Source: Mastigamoeba balamuthi (Eukaryota > Evosea > Mastigamoebida > Mastigamoebidae). Taken from it: 64,000 nucleotides of DNA. The translations under genes were made by a program, and so were the position numbers. Below the pieces are notes generated by a model that saw nothing but the letters and a program-made list of their open reading frames with translations, was not told where the DNA came from and made no database searches. This document shows, one piece after another, positions 11,410-21,579 of the stretch (the first letter of the stretch is position 1; every line of letters starts with the position of its first letter). The DNA lies in NCBI GenBank assembly GCA_902651635.1, contig CACRSC010000037.1, forward strand, positions 298,251 through 362,250, given 5' to 3'.

Positions 11410-13330
11410 ATCGTGCTAACATGTGGGAATTCTGGACGCTGGTGCTCCTTGCTTTCTGTTGTACTTATGTGCCGTGGACCTGCAAGTCACTGCATTGTGA
11501 AGGACGTCTTGTGGGTCGGTCCTGCTTTGGAACCGCCTCTTCATGCAGCCTTGCACGATCAGTGCAGGGCCCTGTGCTGCTCCTGCACTGGCTGCGGCAG
11601 CTGGTCGTTCACCGCATCTGCTGCTCTGTGCAGACAGATCTCTGGAGCCTCCATCAGTATTCTGACAATGCCCCCTGGTTTCTCTCCTCTCCTGCTCATT
11701 TTCACAGTGGCTGCGGGATCGGCATCGTGGCTGTTGGAGCTCCCAAAGTACATTGAGGGCAACAATGCACAGAACTCGTGGCACACAGTCGCAGAAAAGG
11801 TGAAGCTGGCAAAGGAGAGCAGCAAACCCGTGGTGCTGCTAAAGCAGCCAATCTGAGTGGCTGCTGCGAGGGGCAGGGGGTTTCTTAGGGGTGGGGGTGG
11901 CTGAAAATGCAAAGTGAGAATGCATCAATCATGTTGCAAGGGCCATAGTCCTTGTGGACGAGGCCTGAGAGGATCCCAGGTCTGGAAATTATAAACAAAC
12001 CACTATAGGACCTTAGCGTGCACAATGTGTGCTGCAGCGACTCCCACTTGCTGACCAACAAGCTGTCTGCCAGGGCCTGCATGATGCCCTGCAACCTCAA
12101 TGCCTCTGAGGTCTGCGGCAGTGCCTTGGGTGCCACCAGCGCATGGTGCACTGGCTTTGCAGAGGACTCTGTGCACCCTGCAACTTGCCTCCTGCAGTCC
12201 TCGTGGGCCTCAGACTTGGGACTCATCAATAATACCATGATGCTGCTCTTCGAGGTGCACAGTGCACCCACTGCCGCAGCTGACGTGTGCAGTGGTCATG
12301 GACGATGGACGAGTGGGACCTGCTCTGCTGGAGCTATGAGTGGCGCATCAATGTCTGCAAGGTGAGCATGGGGCTCTGGCCCTCATTGCGACTGTCAAAT
12401 GCCAGTTCTACACTGGCCCCGTGTTTCCCGCAATGGTGGCACAGAGCCTCAGTGTGGGCCTTGCTGCCAGCAACTACACAAGCGACTCTGACAATGCATG
12501 ATGTGTGGCCAGGCAACTCACTGCAGTTGCTTGCGGCCTCATTCTGTGTTCCCGTGGCCCCCAGCCCACAGCGATGCTCTTCCCCACCAATGGCACCATT
12601 CTCACTGTCCGTGATGGCTCTGTGATGCTGTCATTTGCCCTGCTGGCCGTGTTGCAGTGGGGGACGTCAGCCCTCTGCCCCAGTGCTGCTGCTGGGCTGC
12701 TGGCTGTGATGTATGACGTGCTGGTGGGCAGTGATGCCAGTAGCCTATGGCTTCATGCATCCGTGTGGGCCTCAGACACCCCCTGCCAGTGCCATGGCAC
12801 TGACGGCGATGCTGGTGCTGGGCAGCAGGACGTACACGTGGCTGGTCATGCCCAACAATGAGCAGTGTCTTCAATGAGAGCTGCCTGCCCGACTGCATGT
12901 GCGACATGGGCTACGAGCAGCAGTACTCACTGGTCACGATGTGTACCAAGACAGTCAACTGGTGCAGCAGGCACATCTGTGTGGCGTGTCTCAAGAAGCC
13001 CTTCTGCAGCTGGTGCAGTGGGCTGGGCGTCTGCCTGACTGGCGGTCTCTCTGTGCCCACTGCATGCAATGATGGCCCCAGGACCTCATGCTCCATGAGC
13101 ACCTGCGCCATGGCCTCCTCCTCCAAGGCCTGGGTCCCCATATGAGTTCTGCACAGCTAATCAGTGAGGAGATTTTGTTAGGTTGACTCACTTATTGGTG
13201 CTGCCTCTCAGGTCTGCACTGATGGCCATTGCCCCAATCACGGCTGCTCTGGTGGTGGTGCTGGCCACCATTGCTGTCATAACAGTGGGCACAGTGATCA
13301 TACTGAAGCAACAGACATGCATACAAGCTG
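11410..13330 (+). pseudogene. Decayed copy of the WSC-domain receptor-like gene
   Basis: This stretch is collinear, exon by exon and intron by intron, with the intact gene at 28508-30666. The signal-peptide exon lies at 11410-11700, WSC-domain remnants near 12010-12200, the beta-rich middle region at 12300-12860, the cysteine-rich end at 12860-13145, and the transmembrane exon at 13212-13330 after a conserved splice acceptor. It has frameshifts, in-frame stops and a deletion of about 250 bases near 12862 that removes the CGNG...GEQCD-type cysteine repeats. Most differences are CpG to TpG or CpA. In one aligned 60-base stretch (12601-12660 versus 29414-29473) I count 2 CpGs here and 11 in the intact copy. 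Preserved introns show it arose by DNA duplication, not retroposition. Confidence 0.88.
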
Positions 13331-13639
13331 TTGGAGTAGACCCTCTGCTGCCCTGCCTGACAGTAGATCAAACACAGAGTGCATGACCCCTTAGTCTGTG
13401 GCTTATTCAACAGGAATTCTGAGCACTCCTGTCCCTTGCTGTCACAGCTGCAGGTTCCAGTATGCTCAAGTGGAGTGCAGTCCCTGGGGTCATCTCGGCA
13501 GAACCCAAGATGTCTTTGCATTGCATGTGAGGTCTGAGCAAGAACCATCAGCATGACCATGTTGATCATCAATGCCAGTTGCAATGACTGTCCCCTCCGT
13601 GAATACTGTTTTCGGTCTGAACAGCTGAGCCCTACTGAA

Positions 13640-14660
13640 TAGGGGCGAAGCAAGTGCAGAATGTGACCCATGATCTTTTTGAGCAAAAAGAAAGGAAGTT
13701 GTGGTTCCTTCATAAGCACAAGCTCGGCCCTCACATGACAGCCAACGCTGCTGAGAAGCAGGTTGGATGCTCTGCTAAGGTGATTAAGAAGTGGGCCAAT
13801 TTCAATGGTCCCTTTCGCACTGTGGATGTGTCTTGCTCTGGCACTCCATGCAAAACTTCAGTGCAAGAAGATTCAAAAAGCACAAAACTCTCAGAGCAGC
13901 AACCCACGGAGTCATCTGTGGCTCTGGCCGGGCACCTGAAGAGGACTCGGGTTGCTGTCTCTTCATGAACCATTCAGTGCCGTTTGAACACTGCTGGGCA
14001 CTGCTACAAGAAGCTGATGATCAAATATCTTCTTTCAGCATGCCACCACAAAGATTGCAAGATTTTCGCCCAAACTCGGCAGAACCAGAACTGGAACCAG
14101 ATCGTTTTCACAGATGAGGCATCCTTCGAGCTCTTTGGCACTCCAAGGGAAGCATGGCAGTCTAGGTCCCACCCCTATATGGTGCACAAAGTCAAGCACA
14201 CAGGTGAAGTGCACATCTGGGGCTGCTTTTTTTGGCACAAGGGTTCAGCACCTCTACACGTTCACGTGCAACCTCAATGTCAAGAAGCTCTGTGACATCT
14301 ATGACAGAACCCTGCTGCCCAGTGCCAAGAAGTGGTTCGAACCCACTTCAGGTGGCTGGGTGCTGCAGGAGGACAATGATCTGAAGCACACCAGCAATCT
14401 TGAAAAGGACTGGAGAGCCTTGTACAACGTGGACCTGCATGGCCTGGCCAGCATGCTCCCAGACCTCAATCTGATAGAAAACGTGTGGTCTCTCCTCAAG
14501 GTTCATGTATTGCACCACTCCCAGAACATTGTGGGACTGTACCGTGTACTGCACAAGGAATGGGCAAGGCTTCCAAAATCTCTTACTGAAAAATAGTGGC
14601 GAGTATGAATCACATCTGGAAAGGGTCATAGAGGCTGATGAGGACTACACTCTCTACTAA
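13640..14660 (+). mobile_element. Tc1/mariner-family DNA transposon relic
   Basis: The plus strand encodes a Tc1-like transposase. An N-terminal helix-turn-helix part includes KQVGCSAKVIKKWANF. The DDE catalytic core includes IVFTDEASFELFG (first Asp), VLQEDNDLKHTS (second Asp) and LPDLNLIENVWSLL (third acidic residue, Glu). The reading frame shifts between the N-terminal third (13654-13850) and the core (14010-14300, 14230-14596), so the element is inactive. The sequence GAACTTACTTATGACCAGGG near 14740-14757 resembles a Tc1 terminal repeat, but I could not find its inverted partner on the left. The element is strongly CpG-poor, like the adjoining pseudogene, and sits directly downstream of it. 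Confidence 0.85.
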
Positions 14661-15338
14661 CCATCAGCACTCCCCCTCTTCTCTCTCTGCCTCTTATAAC
14701 CAACAAAGTCTGTTTGCTTGTCTGTTCTAGGGAAGTATGAACTTACTTATGACCAGGGCTGTAGGTAAAATATATCTATAATGCTGAATTTAGGTTGCAT
14801 GTAGTGTCAAAATCACTATAAGTAATGTAGCACTATTTGGTGCTAAATTGTGCACAATATTAGCAATTGAATCACTGAAGTAGTGCTTAAAAAACATTGC
14901 TATAGATTAAGTACTTCATGCACAAAAGTCACAGTGATGACCAAATTTCAGCAGTGTGTGGCTGGTGGGGCATGTTGCCCAGGAAGGTTCTTTTTGCTCT
15001 GTAGTTCTGTTAAGGCAGCCTCTCGTCTAAGTATCCCTTTCTTAACATCAAGCTGGGATAGTGCCTACAACATGTTTCAGTACAAAATAATGTTCCACAA
15101 GCCCAAGCAGCCTTGAGAGTCATGACCAAGTCAAGTCGTACCGTACAGTAGTTCAAACAAAAAGCAAGCTCCTCAGAATACATGAGGTTGATATCACGAC
15201 ATATCATCTAGCAAATATTCAAGTGAATCACTGGAGCATAGTTACAGAGTTACTGTTGCCACTTTGGCTGATAAACCTCATTAGAGAGAGGCAGCATCAC
15301 GCTTATGGGTGACAGCACGAAAAGACTCTATTTAGCCG
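14661..15338. other. CpG-poor, AT-richer gene desert before KRI1
   Basis: No gene is supported. The composition is markedly lower in GC and CpG than the neighbouring KRI1 exons. It probably belongs to the same old transposon/pseudogene block that begins near 10700. Confidence 0.5.
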
Positions 15339-17738
15339 TTAATTGTCGCTATGTCCTCCCCGGGCGTGTGCACCAAAACCGCCACGGCCACGGCCACCAC
15401 GACCCCCACGAGGTGCACCACGAGGCGCTCCTCCGCGGTTGCCGCGGCCAGCAAAGCCTCCGCGAGACCCCGCGTAAGCTGCTCCCCTCGGAGCAAACGA
15501 GCCGCCACGGCCACGGCCACGGCCCCTGCCGCCCCGGGCCTGGCGGGGCTCGTCGAACCTCGAGCGCTTCGAGGGGGGCTCGGCAGACCTGCCGTGCCTG
15601 TCGTGCGACGCGCCGTCGAGAGACATGAAGTCGGGAGCAGAGCTCCTGCCGCTCTTGGGGCCCTTGGGGGCCTTGGAGCCGCGCTGCGGGATGTAGGGCT
15701 GGATGGCCTTGATCGGCATGACGCCGTCGAGCTCCGCCTCGTCCATCGCGAGGATCTGCTCCGACGACAGCTTGCTCTCGGGCTCGACCTGCACATACTT
15801 GAACCTGCACGGCATGTCCCCTATCTACAGCAGGCGCAGCGCCGTTGGTTGGCCGCCGCGAGGCAGCAAGAGGGAGGGGAGGGAGGAGGAGTGGCGGAGT
15901 GCGCACCATGTCCTCGAAGTCGAGGTTCTCGTACTGCTTGAGGAGGCCGGCAGCCTCCTGCTTGAGGCCCTGCGGCAGCGAGGCGAGCTTCTTCTTGGTA
16001 TCGTGGACGAGCTCGTCGGCCTCGGACTGCTTGCCCAGCAGCTTCTTCTGCTTCTTCCTGAGGTGCTTGCCCACCGCGGGGCCCAGCACCTCGGCGGCGG
16101 CGGCGAGGGCGGCCTCGGAGAGCTCCTCCTGCGCCTCGCCCTCGTCGTCCGAGTCGACGAGCGGGTTGTGCGCAAAGACGGGCTTGGCGATGCCCGCGGG
16201 GTCGCCGCCGGCCTCGGCCTCGTCCTCGTCCTCGCCCTCTGCGTCGTAGAACTTGTCACCGAACATCTTGCGCATGTACTCCTCGTGCTTGGACGAGTCA
16301 AAGTCCTCCTCGAGCACCTCGGGGTCGATGTCGAGGTCGTCCTCGCCCGCGACCTTGCGGATCTGCGTCAGGCGGCCGACGATGCGCTCGCGCTCGAGCT
16401 CGCGGAGCCTCTGGGCCTCCTGCTGCCGCTCCGCCTTCTCCTTGGCCTTGGCCTCGGAAGCCTCCTGCCTCTTCTCACGACGGCGCTCCACCTTGAGGTC
16501 CTTCCTCTCCGAGGGCAGGTTCCTCGGGTACTGCATGATCTCGGCGCCGCCTCTGTGTTCGCGGAAGAAAGTGCGTGTGAGTCAATTGATTTGGGCAACA
16601 AACAAGACGGGCGCGTACTGCTCCTCGAAGCGGAAGTTGTACTGGCGCTCGAAGTCGTCCTCCCTGTCGAGCTCGCGGTCCTCGCTGTCGATCGAGGAGT
16701 CAGAGTCCGAGCCGGAGCCCGAGCCCTCCTTGCTCTGCTCCTCGTCGTCAGAGGCCTTCATGCGCTCGTCCTCGTCCTTGTCCTCCGCCTGCGACTCGCC
16801 CTCGGTTGCCTCCTCCTTCTTCTCCTTCTTCTCCTTCTTGGACTCCTTGTCCTTCTTGTCCTTCTTTTCCTTCTTGGGCTTGACCTTGTCGAAGCCCGCG
16901 AGGCCGTCGGCCTCCTTCTGGTCTTCGTCGAGCCAGAGCTTCTCCCAGATGTACTGGCGCAGGAACTTCTCCTGCTCCGTCAGGCTCGCGTCCTCCTTCC
17001 AGAAGCGCAGCAGCACCTCCTCGCCGACGCCCAGGGACGCGTCCGCGGTGCCCTTGCCGCCGGCGGCGCGGGCCTTGAGGGCCTCGGTGGGGTGCGCGTC
17101 GCGCCACTTGGCAAAGTCCTCGTCCTCCTTCTGCTTGTCCGCCGCCGTCTTGTGCCGCGCGCGGATCAGGTCGCCGTCGCCGCCGTCCTCGGCGCCTGCA
17201 GCCTCGATGAACTCCCGCCTCAGCCTCTCGGCCTCCTCGGGGTCTTTCCGGGAAAGGTAAGGTTAGGGTAAGGTGCTAAGGTTAGGGTTAGGGTTAAACC
17301 CTGATTTATAGTTTACACACCAGCAAAGAGCTTATCCTGCGAGCGGATGACCTCCTCGGCCTTGCGGATGCCCTCCTTGCCCTGGTGCAGCAGCGGCAGC
17401 AGCTGCAGGAAGCGGTCCTCCCACTGGCGCGGCTCGCGGGCCGTCTCGTTCTCCTCCTCGGACGTGCTCTCCTCGTCGTCGTCGAGGTCGGGCACCTCCC
17501 CCTTCTCCCGCTTGGCTTGCACTGCGCCAGATCCACGCGATTACGGTTGGCCGGCCCGCACTGGGCGCGAATCGCGTGGAATGACGTCACGGGGAGCGAC
17601 GGGGGGCGACGCACGGACGGAGAGCTCCTCTGCGCGCTTCTTCTTCTCGTATTTGGCCGCGAAGTCGGTGTTGGTCCGCAGGCGGGGGGCGGCCGCCGCC
17701 TGGGGCTCGTCGTCGTCGTCAAACAGGGAGCGCTTCAT
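15339..17738 (-). CDS. KRI1: Ribosome biogenesis protein KRI1
   Basis: KRI1 is a nucleolar factor needed for small ribosomal subunit assembly. The start at 17738 (MKRSLFDDDDEPQ) was chosen; an in-frame Met 13 codons upstream (17777) is possible. Domains in order: an acidic N-terminus, the Kri1 core with long acidic/lysine tracts (KKEKKDKKDKESKKEKKEKK), EYMRKMFGDKFYDAEGEDE, the conserved block YENLDFEDMV, and the C-terminal Kri1 signature MPCRFKYVQVEPESKLSSEQ. It ends in an Arg-Gly-rich tail (ARGGRGRGRGRGG) typical of nucleolar RNA-binding proteins. Five exons are joined by introns with GTGCGT, GTGTGT, GTTTGT and similar donors. The intron at 17244-17320 is built largely of telomere-like repeats. 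It is divergent from SAP30BP with a spacer of about 300 bases. Confidence 0.92.
17255..17300 (+). repeat. Interstitial telomere-like repeats inside a KRI1 intron
   Basis: About five degenerate to perfect GGTTAG-type units are visible (for example GGTTAGGGTTAGGGTTAAAC at 17280-17299). They lie wholly inside the 77-base KRI1 intron 17244-17320. On the coding strand they read CCCTAA repeats, which also supply pyrimidine-rich and CTAAC-like branch-point sequence. Confidence 0.85.
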
Positions 17739-17817
17739 CCGCCGAGGGAGGGCTTGGACCCACTGCACGCGAGACACAGAGAACGCGCTTTCTGAAAGAT
17801 ACGGATGACCTCATCTT

Positions 17818-17993
17818 GGATATTTGGGATATCCGCCATCCTACTGCAATTGATGCTCGCCCACAAGCCACTCTATCTTGTTCCGTTGTGCTTAGTTATC
17901 AAGTTCAGCAAATTGCTTCGGGTGCCGAACAGTTGATCGAATGACCCTGATATGGGCTTGATAAGGGGATCTTCCGATAGTGCAGATATTTTC
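17818..17993. promoter_or_regulatory. Bidirectional promoter boxes between KRI1 and SAP30BP
   Basis: GGATATTTGGGATATCC (17818-17834), an inverted repeat, lies about 80 bases upstream of the KRI1 start. GATATTTTC (17985-17993) lies about 50 bases upstream of the SAP30BP start. Both match the GATATTT box of other housekeeping genes here. Confidence 0.4.
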
Positions 17994-18043
17994 TCGCTTT
18001 GCTTTTTTTTTCGTTCTGCGCGCGCGGGCGGCAACAAACTCAA

Positions 18044-19060
18044 ATGGCGCTCGTTGCCTACGCCGACGACGACGACCCCGAGGACGAGGTGCAGTCCTCC
18101 CCCGGCGCCACGGGGGTCACGGCGGGCGGTCCGAGCAGTCCGGAGCGCCCGGCCTCCCCCGCGCCCCCCGGCGCCCCGCGCGCGGCCCCCGAGGCCCCCG
18201 GGGCCCCCGAGGCCTCTGCGGAGCTGGTGGCGAAGCTGGCCAAGTTCCACGCGATGCGCAGGCACGGGACGACGGTGAACGAGTCGCTGCGGCGGTCGCG
18301 GAACTTCGCCAACCCCGGCGTGCTCCGCAAGCTCGTCGAGGCGCTGGGCGTCGACGAGCTGGGCACGCGCTACCCGCGCCTCGTCTTCGACCCCCACCGC
18401 TACCAGCCCGCCGACTTCTACGACGCCATCGGTGTGTCCCAACGTCACCCTGCTCCCCTTTTTTCCTTGCCCGATCCGGCAGTTTCCCCTCGTCGTCACG
18501 TCACAGCAGAATTCCTCCCAAAATAGAACGCGCGGGGAATATTCAATTGATTTCCCGCTGCGACTCTTCGCTGACGCCCAGCGTTTGCTGCGCCGCAGCT
18601 GCGAGGCAGACGGCAGCGGAGAGGGCCGCCCTGCACAAGCCCAAGACGGCCGTCGAGTTTGTGCCCGCCGCCCAGCAGCCCCAGCCCCAGCCACCGCTGC
18701 CCCAGCTGCCCCAGCTGCCTCAGTTGCCCCAGTTGTCTCAGTTGCCTCAGTTGCCTCCCGCTGCGGCTGCGGCTGCGCTGCCCGCGGCGCCCAAGGGGTC
18801 CAAGTGGGACGTCGGCGCCGGCGTGCCTCCAGCAGCCCCCGCCGCCGCTGCAGCAGCCGTGGAGGCGCCCCCGCCGCCGCTGGGCGCCACGCAGCCCTCG
18901 TCCTACAAGCTCTACGTGTGCGTGTCGTGTTCCCTCGGGTCTCGGACGGGTTCTCTTTTCCCTCTGCTTACGTGTCTGGTTTCGAAATCGCAAACACAGG
19001 CAGCAGAAGCAGAAGGAGGCACAGGAGGAGCGCAGGGCAGCAAAGCGACCGAGGCCGTAG
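18044..19060 (+). CDS. SAP30BP: SAP30-binding protein / HCNGP-like
   Basis: A nuclear protein of the HCNGP family, which binds SAP30 and acts in transcription and splicing in animals. The start at 18044 gives an acidic N-terminus (MALVAYADDDDPED) and a Ser/Pro/Ala-rich linker. The HCNGP signature follows: NFANPGVLRKLVEALGVDEL, then GTRYPRLVFDPHRYQPADFY. The second exon (after the intron starting at 18431, acceptor just before 18599) continues as ARQTAAERAALHKPKTAVEF, matching the family. A Pro-Gln-Leu tandem tract (PQLPQLPQLPQLSQLPQL) and a Lys/Arg-rich C-terminus follow (stop 19058-19060). The second intron starts GTGCGTG within the codon after LY. The PQL repeat is not a general family feature and may be polymorphic. 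Confidence 0.85.
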
Positions 19061-19220
19061 GGTGTAGTGAGGGCCGGGCACACGCAAAGACGAAACGAAC
19101 GAATCTTCAGATTTATTTGGAATCATATCTCCCCTCGCGATATTTATTCCCTTTTATTAACGTCGGGTACACGAGTTTCCTGCGCGCGCGCGTTCGGACC
19201 CCGCCCGGCCAGAGCCTGCC

Positions 19221-19925
19221 ATGCCTTCCAGGTGAGAGCCACTCCTCCCCCCCAGCGATCGCACCCTCCAGCGGCACTGGCTGAGAAGGCGCCTTGGGGT
19301 CCTTTCTGGTGGCCCTGGCGGACACGTTGACAGGAAGAAGAAGTACGAGCAGCAGCAAGAGGACCCCGAGGTGGTCCACGTCGACGTGATGCCCCCGAGC
19401 CCCTGCCACATACCCACCAGCATCCGGACCTCTGGGGCGCTCTGCGGGGGTCCTGCCAACGTGCTGCTGCTGCTCCCAGCCCCCCAGCCCCCGCATCAAC
19501 TGATCTTGCAGCCGCTCCCTCCTGGCAGGTCCCCACTGCCATACCCCAGAAGCCAGCTGCCACGGCGCCGCCCTCGAGCGTGCCAGGCGCCATCCGCACC
19601 TCTGGCGCCCTGATGGCAGGTCCCGCCAACGTGAGCAGCACAACGCACAGAGCAGCCAGCAAGACAGACAACACTCAACTGATTCCCCCCCCCCCCAACA
19701 ACACGGCAGGTGCCCACGTCCATACAGCACAAGCCCACTGCAGCCACAGCCGCCCCGTCGGACGTGCCTGGCGCAGCCGGCCCCTCGAGCGCGGCGGCGG
19801 CGGTGAGGTCGCCAGCCGAGGCCGCCGGGGCCAACACGGGCGCCTCTGCCTCTGCGGCTGCGGCCCACGCGGCGCTGTCGCCCGCCCAGACGCCCACGGC
19901 CATCGCGGCCCCGCAGAAGCCCTGA
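19221..19925 (+). CDS. Hypothetical low-complexity protein with repeated exons
   Basis: I do not recognise the product. A four-exon model gives an open frame: MPSRKKKYEQQQEDPEVVHV in exons 1-2, then two exons beginning VPTAIPQKPAATAPPSSV and VPTSIQHKPTAATAAPSD. Exons 2 and 3 both contain the module RTSGAL followed by GPAN at their ends. Intron 1 starts GTGAGA at 19232; the next introns start right after GPAN (GTGCTG, GTGAGC) and end in GGCAG. The repeated exon module, with phase-0 introns at equivalent places, indicates tandem exon duplication. The C-terminus is Ala/Ser/Pro-rich and the stop is at 19923-19925. It may be an intrinsically disordered nuclear protein, or a 3' extension linked to SAP30BP just upstream. 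No domain is seen. Confidence 0.5.
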
Positions 19926-20141
19926 GCGCACGCGCACCCAGTGCCCCCCAGCCCCCCGCACAGATGCCAGCAAAGTGGAACCACCGAGGGCCCGTTCCCG
20001 TTGTGTTAGAATCAGTTGGTTTTGTTTTGTCTTTGCTGCGGGCGTTGGTCGGATAGTAGCGGTACGAGACGCAAAAAAACCCCCACAACTCACTCTGGGC
20101 GACGACGGGACGAGGCGGGGGCGTGTAGGAGGGCACCCTCC

Positions 20142-21250
20142 TTACGCCCTCCACGGCTTGCTCTCGGGGTTGTGTGCGTTCTTCCACTCGGGATACTCCT
20201 GCGCAAAAATAATGCCGTCAGCGGGAATAACCCCACGGAACCCCTCGCGCGGACCTTGCAGGCCTTGTAGAGCTGCTTGACGATGTTGGGCGCGAAGGTC
20301 TTGGAGGTGAAGTTGACGAGGAAGGCGGGGATGCTGCCGGCCCACTCGTTGTGGGCGTAGTAGGTCAGCGAGCAGCCCTCGCCGTTGTCGCCCCTGGGCC
20401 GGACGATGTACCCGACGAGCCTCGCGTTGGCCCGCACGTACCCCTTGGCCGCGGGCGCCAGCTCGTCCTTGACGCTGTGCTGGACGATGACGTGCTCGCC
20501 CGTGGCAGCGTCCGAGCGCCAGGCCTTGAGGTTGACCCAGTCGCGGTCCTTGAGGGGCGTGGGCATCTTGGCCGCGTAGTAGATGACCCTGCTGCGCGGG
20601 CACACCTCGCGCACCACGCGGTACGCCGCCATGGCATCGTCCCACTTGCTGTAGTACTCCTGCCAGGGCCATTGGGGTCGGAAGAGGTCCGACAGAGAGG
20701 TGAGGTCGGTTGGAAGAGAGCTGGGTGGGGTGTTGGTTGGGTGCTTGAAGTGGAAGTTAGGTGCATTGGGACGAGGGGATCGCACATCGTCCATCAGCAC
20801 GTCAAAGAGCGTCGACGCGGGCACGTCGGCAAAGAACTCGGTGTGGAGCTTGATGCTCACCACGTCCGACTCCTCGGACTGGGGGAAGGGGAGAAGGGGG
20901 GGGGCAGGATCAGTGTGGGGGGTATGTGTCACTAGCCTCCTGTCACGTGGACCAGAAGAGACTGGTGCTGGCGTGTCTGGTGTGCTGAGTGCGCGTGCGG
21001 CCATGAAGTGTGGGTCTCCAGATCCGTTGCCTCTGGGGCTTGTGTTGTGGGGGGGTGCTGCGGCGGCGGTGTGTGTGCTGTGTGGAGTGTGGTGCTTGTG
21101 TACATTCTTCTGCATCCACAGCGAGCAGTACTTCTTGCTGCTGACGGGCTCCCAGCCCTCGGTGGCGTCGCACACCGCCTTGAAGTGCTCAAAGTCGGCG
21201 TCCTCTGCCGGCCTGACTCCCTCTGCTGCTGCCGTTGCGGGTGCTGCCAT
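20142..21250 (-). CDS. START-domain lipid-transfer protein (STARD10/PCTP-like)
   Basis: Single-domain START proteins carry phospholipids or sterols between membranes in the cytosol. The start at 21250 leads to DADFEHFKAVCDATEGWEPV, then VVSIKLHTEFFADVPASTLF, EYYSKWDDAMAAYRVVREVC, the strand pair KDRDWVNLKAWRSD, and the C-terminal helix SIPAFLVNFTSKTFAPNIVK. These are the ordered elements of a START helix-grip fold. The closing exon reads EYPEWKNAHNPESKPWRA, like STARD10. Four exons are joined; the last intron (about 20203-20259) has a GTCCGC donor. The length of about 270 residues fits a minimal START protein with no membrane anchor. The ligand cannot be inferred. Confidence 0.88.
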
Positions 21251-21324
21251 CGCGCTGGTGGTGTGTGTGTTTTTTTTGACTGTGCGATCTTTCTGTGCGA
21301 CTTTTTTCTGACTGCTGAGTCAGA

Positions 21325-21346
21325 AAAATATCAGAAAACATATCCG
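21325..21346 (-). promoter_or_regulatory. GATATTT-type boxes upstream of the START gene
   Basis: Two ATATC motifs (AAAATATCAG and ACATATCC) lie 75 to 95 bases upstream of the start. Further copies (GATATTTAATC and GCAGATATC, 21538-21571) lie between this gene and the end of RAB18. They resemble boxes before other housekeeping genes. Confidence 0.3.
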
Positions 21347-21579
21347 CTTGACACCGCCCTCCGTCGCCTCGTTGCGCCCTTCCGTTCACTCGGCAGAGCA
21401 GGCGGCACACTTGCCCACCGGAGCTCGGGGGGTGCCTACGTAGGCGACTCTTCGATTCCATAAAGGCATACCAGGAAATCTCCCCATTCCAGTATCGGGC
21501 CCGCTCGTTCGCCAGCGAAGCGGCACAGAGAAAATTCCGATATTTAATCTCGGCAGATATCTTCTTTGTACGACTCTTG

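Larger units (their letters stand above)
7841..13330. repeat. Left arm of inverted segmental duplication (cyclase + WSC module)
   Basis: This arm carries cyclase L (-) and the decayed WSC copy (+), arranged head to head. The other arm (28508-33846) carries WSC (-) and cyclase (+), so the module is present as an inverted duplicate with the same internal divergence. The cyclase parts are near identical. The WSC parts are strongly diverged by CpG loss and carry a deletion of about 250 bases. The head-to-head spacer is longer here (about 850 versus 473 bases). Confidence 0.85.

Noticed and set aside
13192-13734. Minus-strand frame between the decayed WSC copy and the transposon as a gene
   Set aside because: It overlaps the antisense of the WSC transmembrane exon and CpG-poor flank, with no family match.
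17255-17300. Chromosome end suggested by TTAGGG-type repeats
   Set aside because: Intact KRI1 exons continue on both sides and the run is under 50 bases, so it is interstitial.
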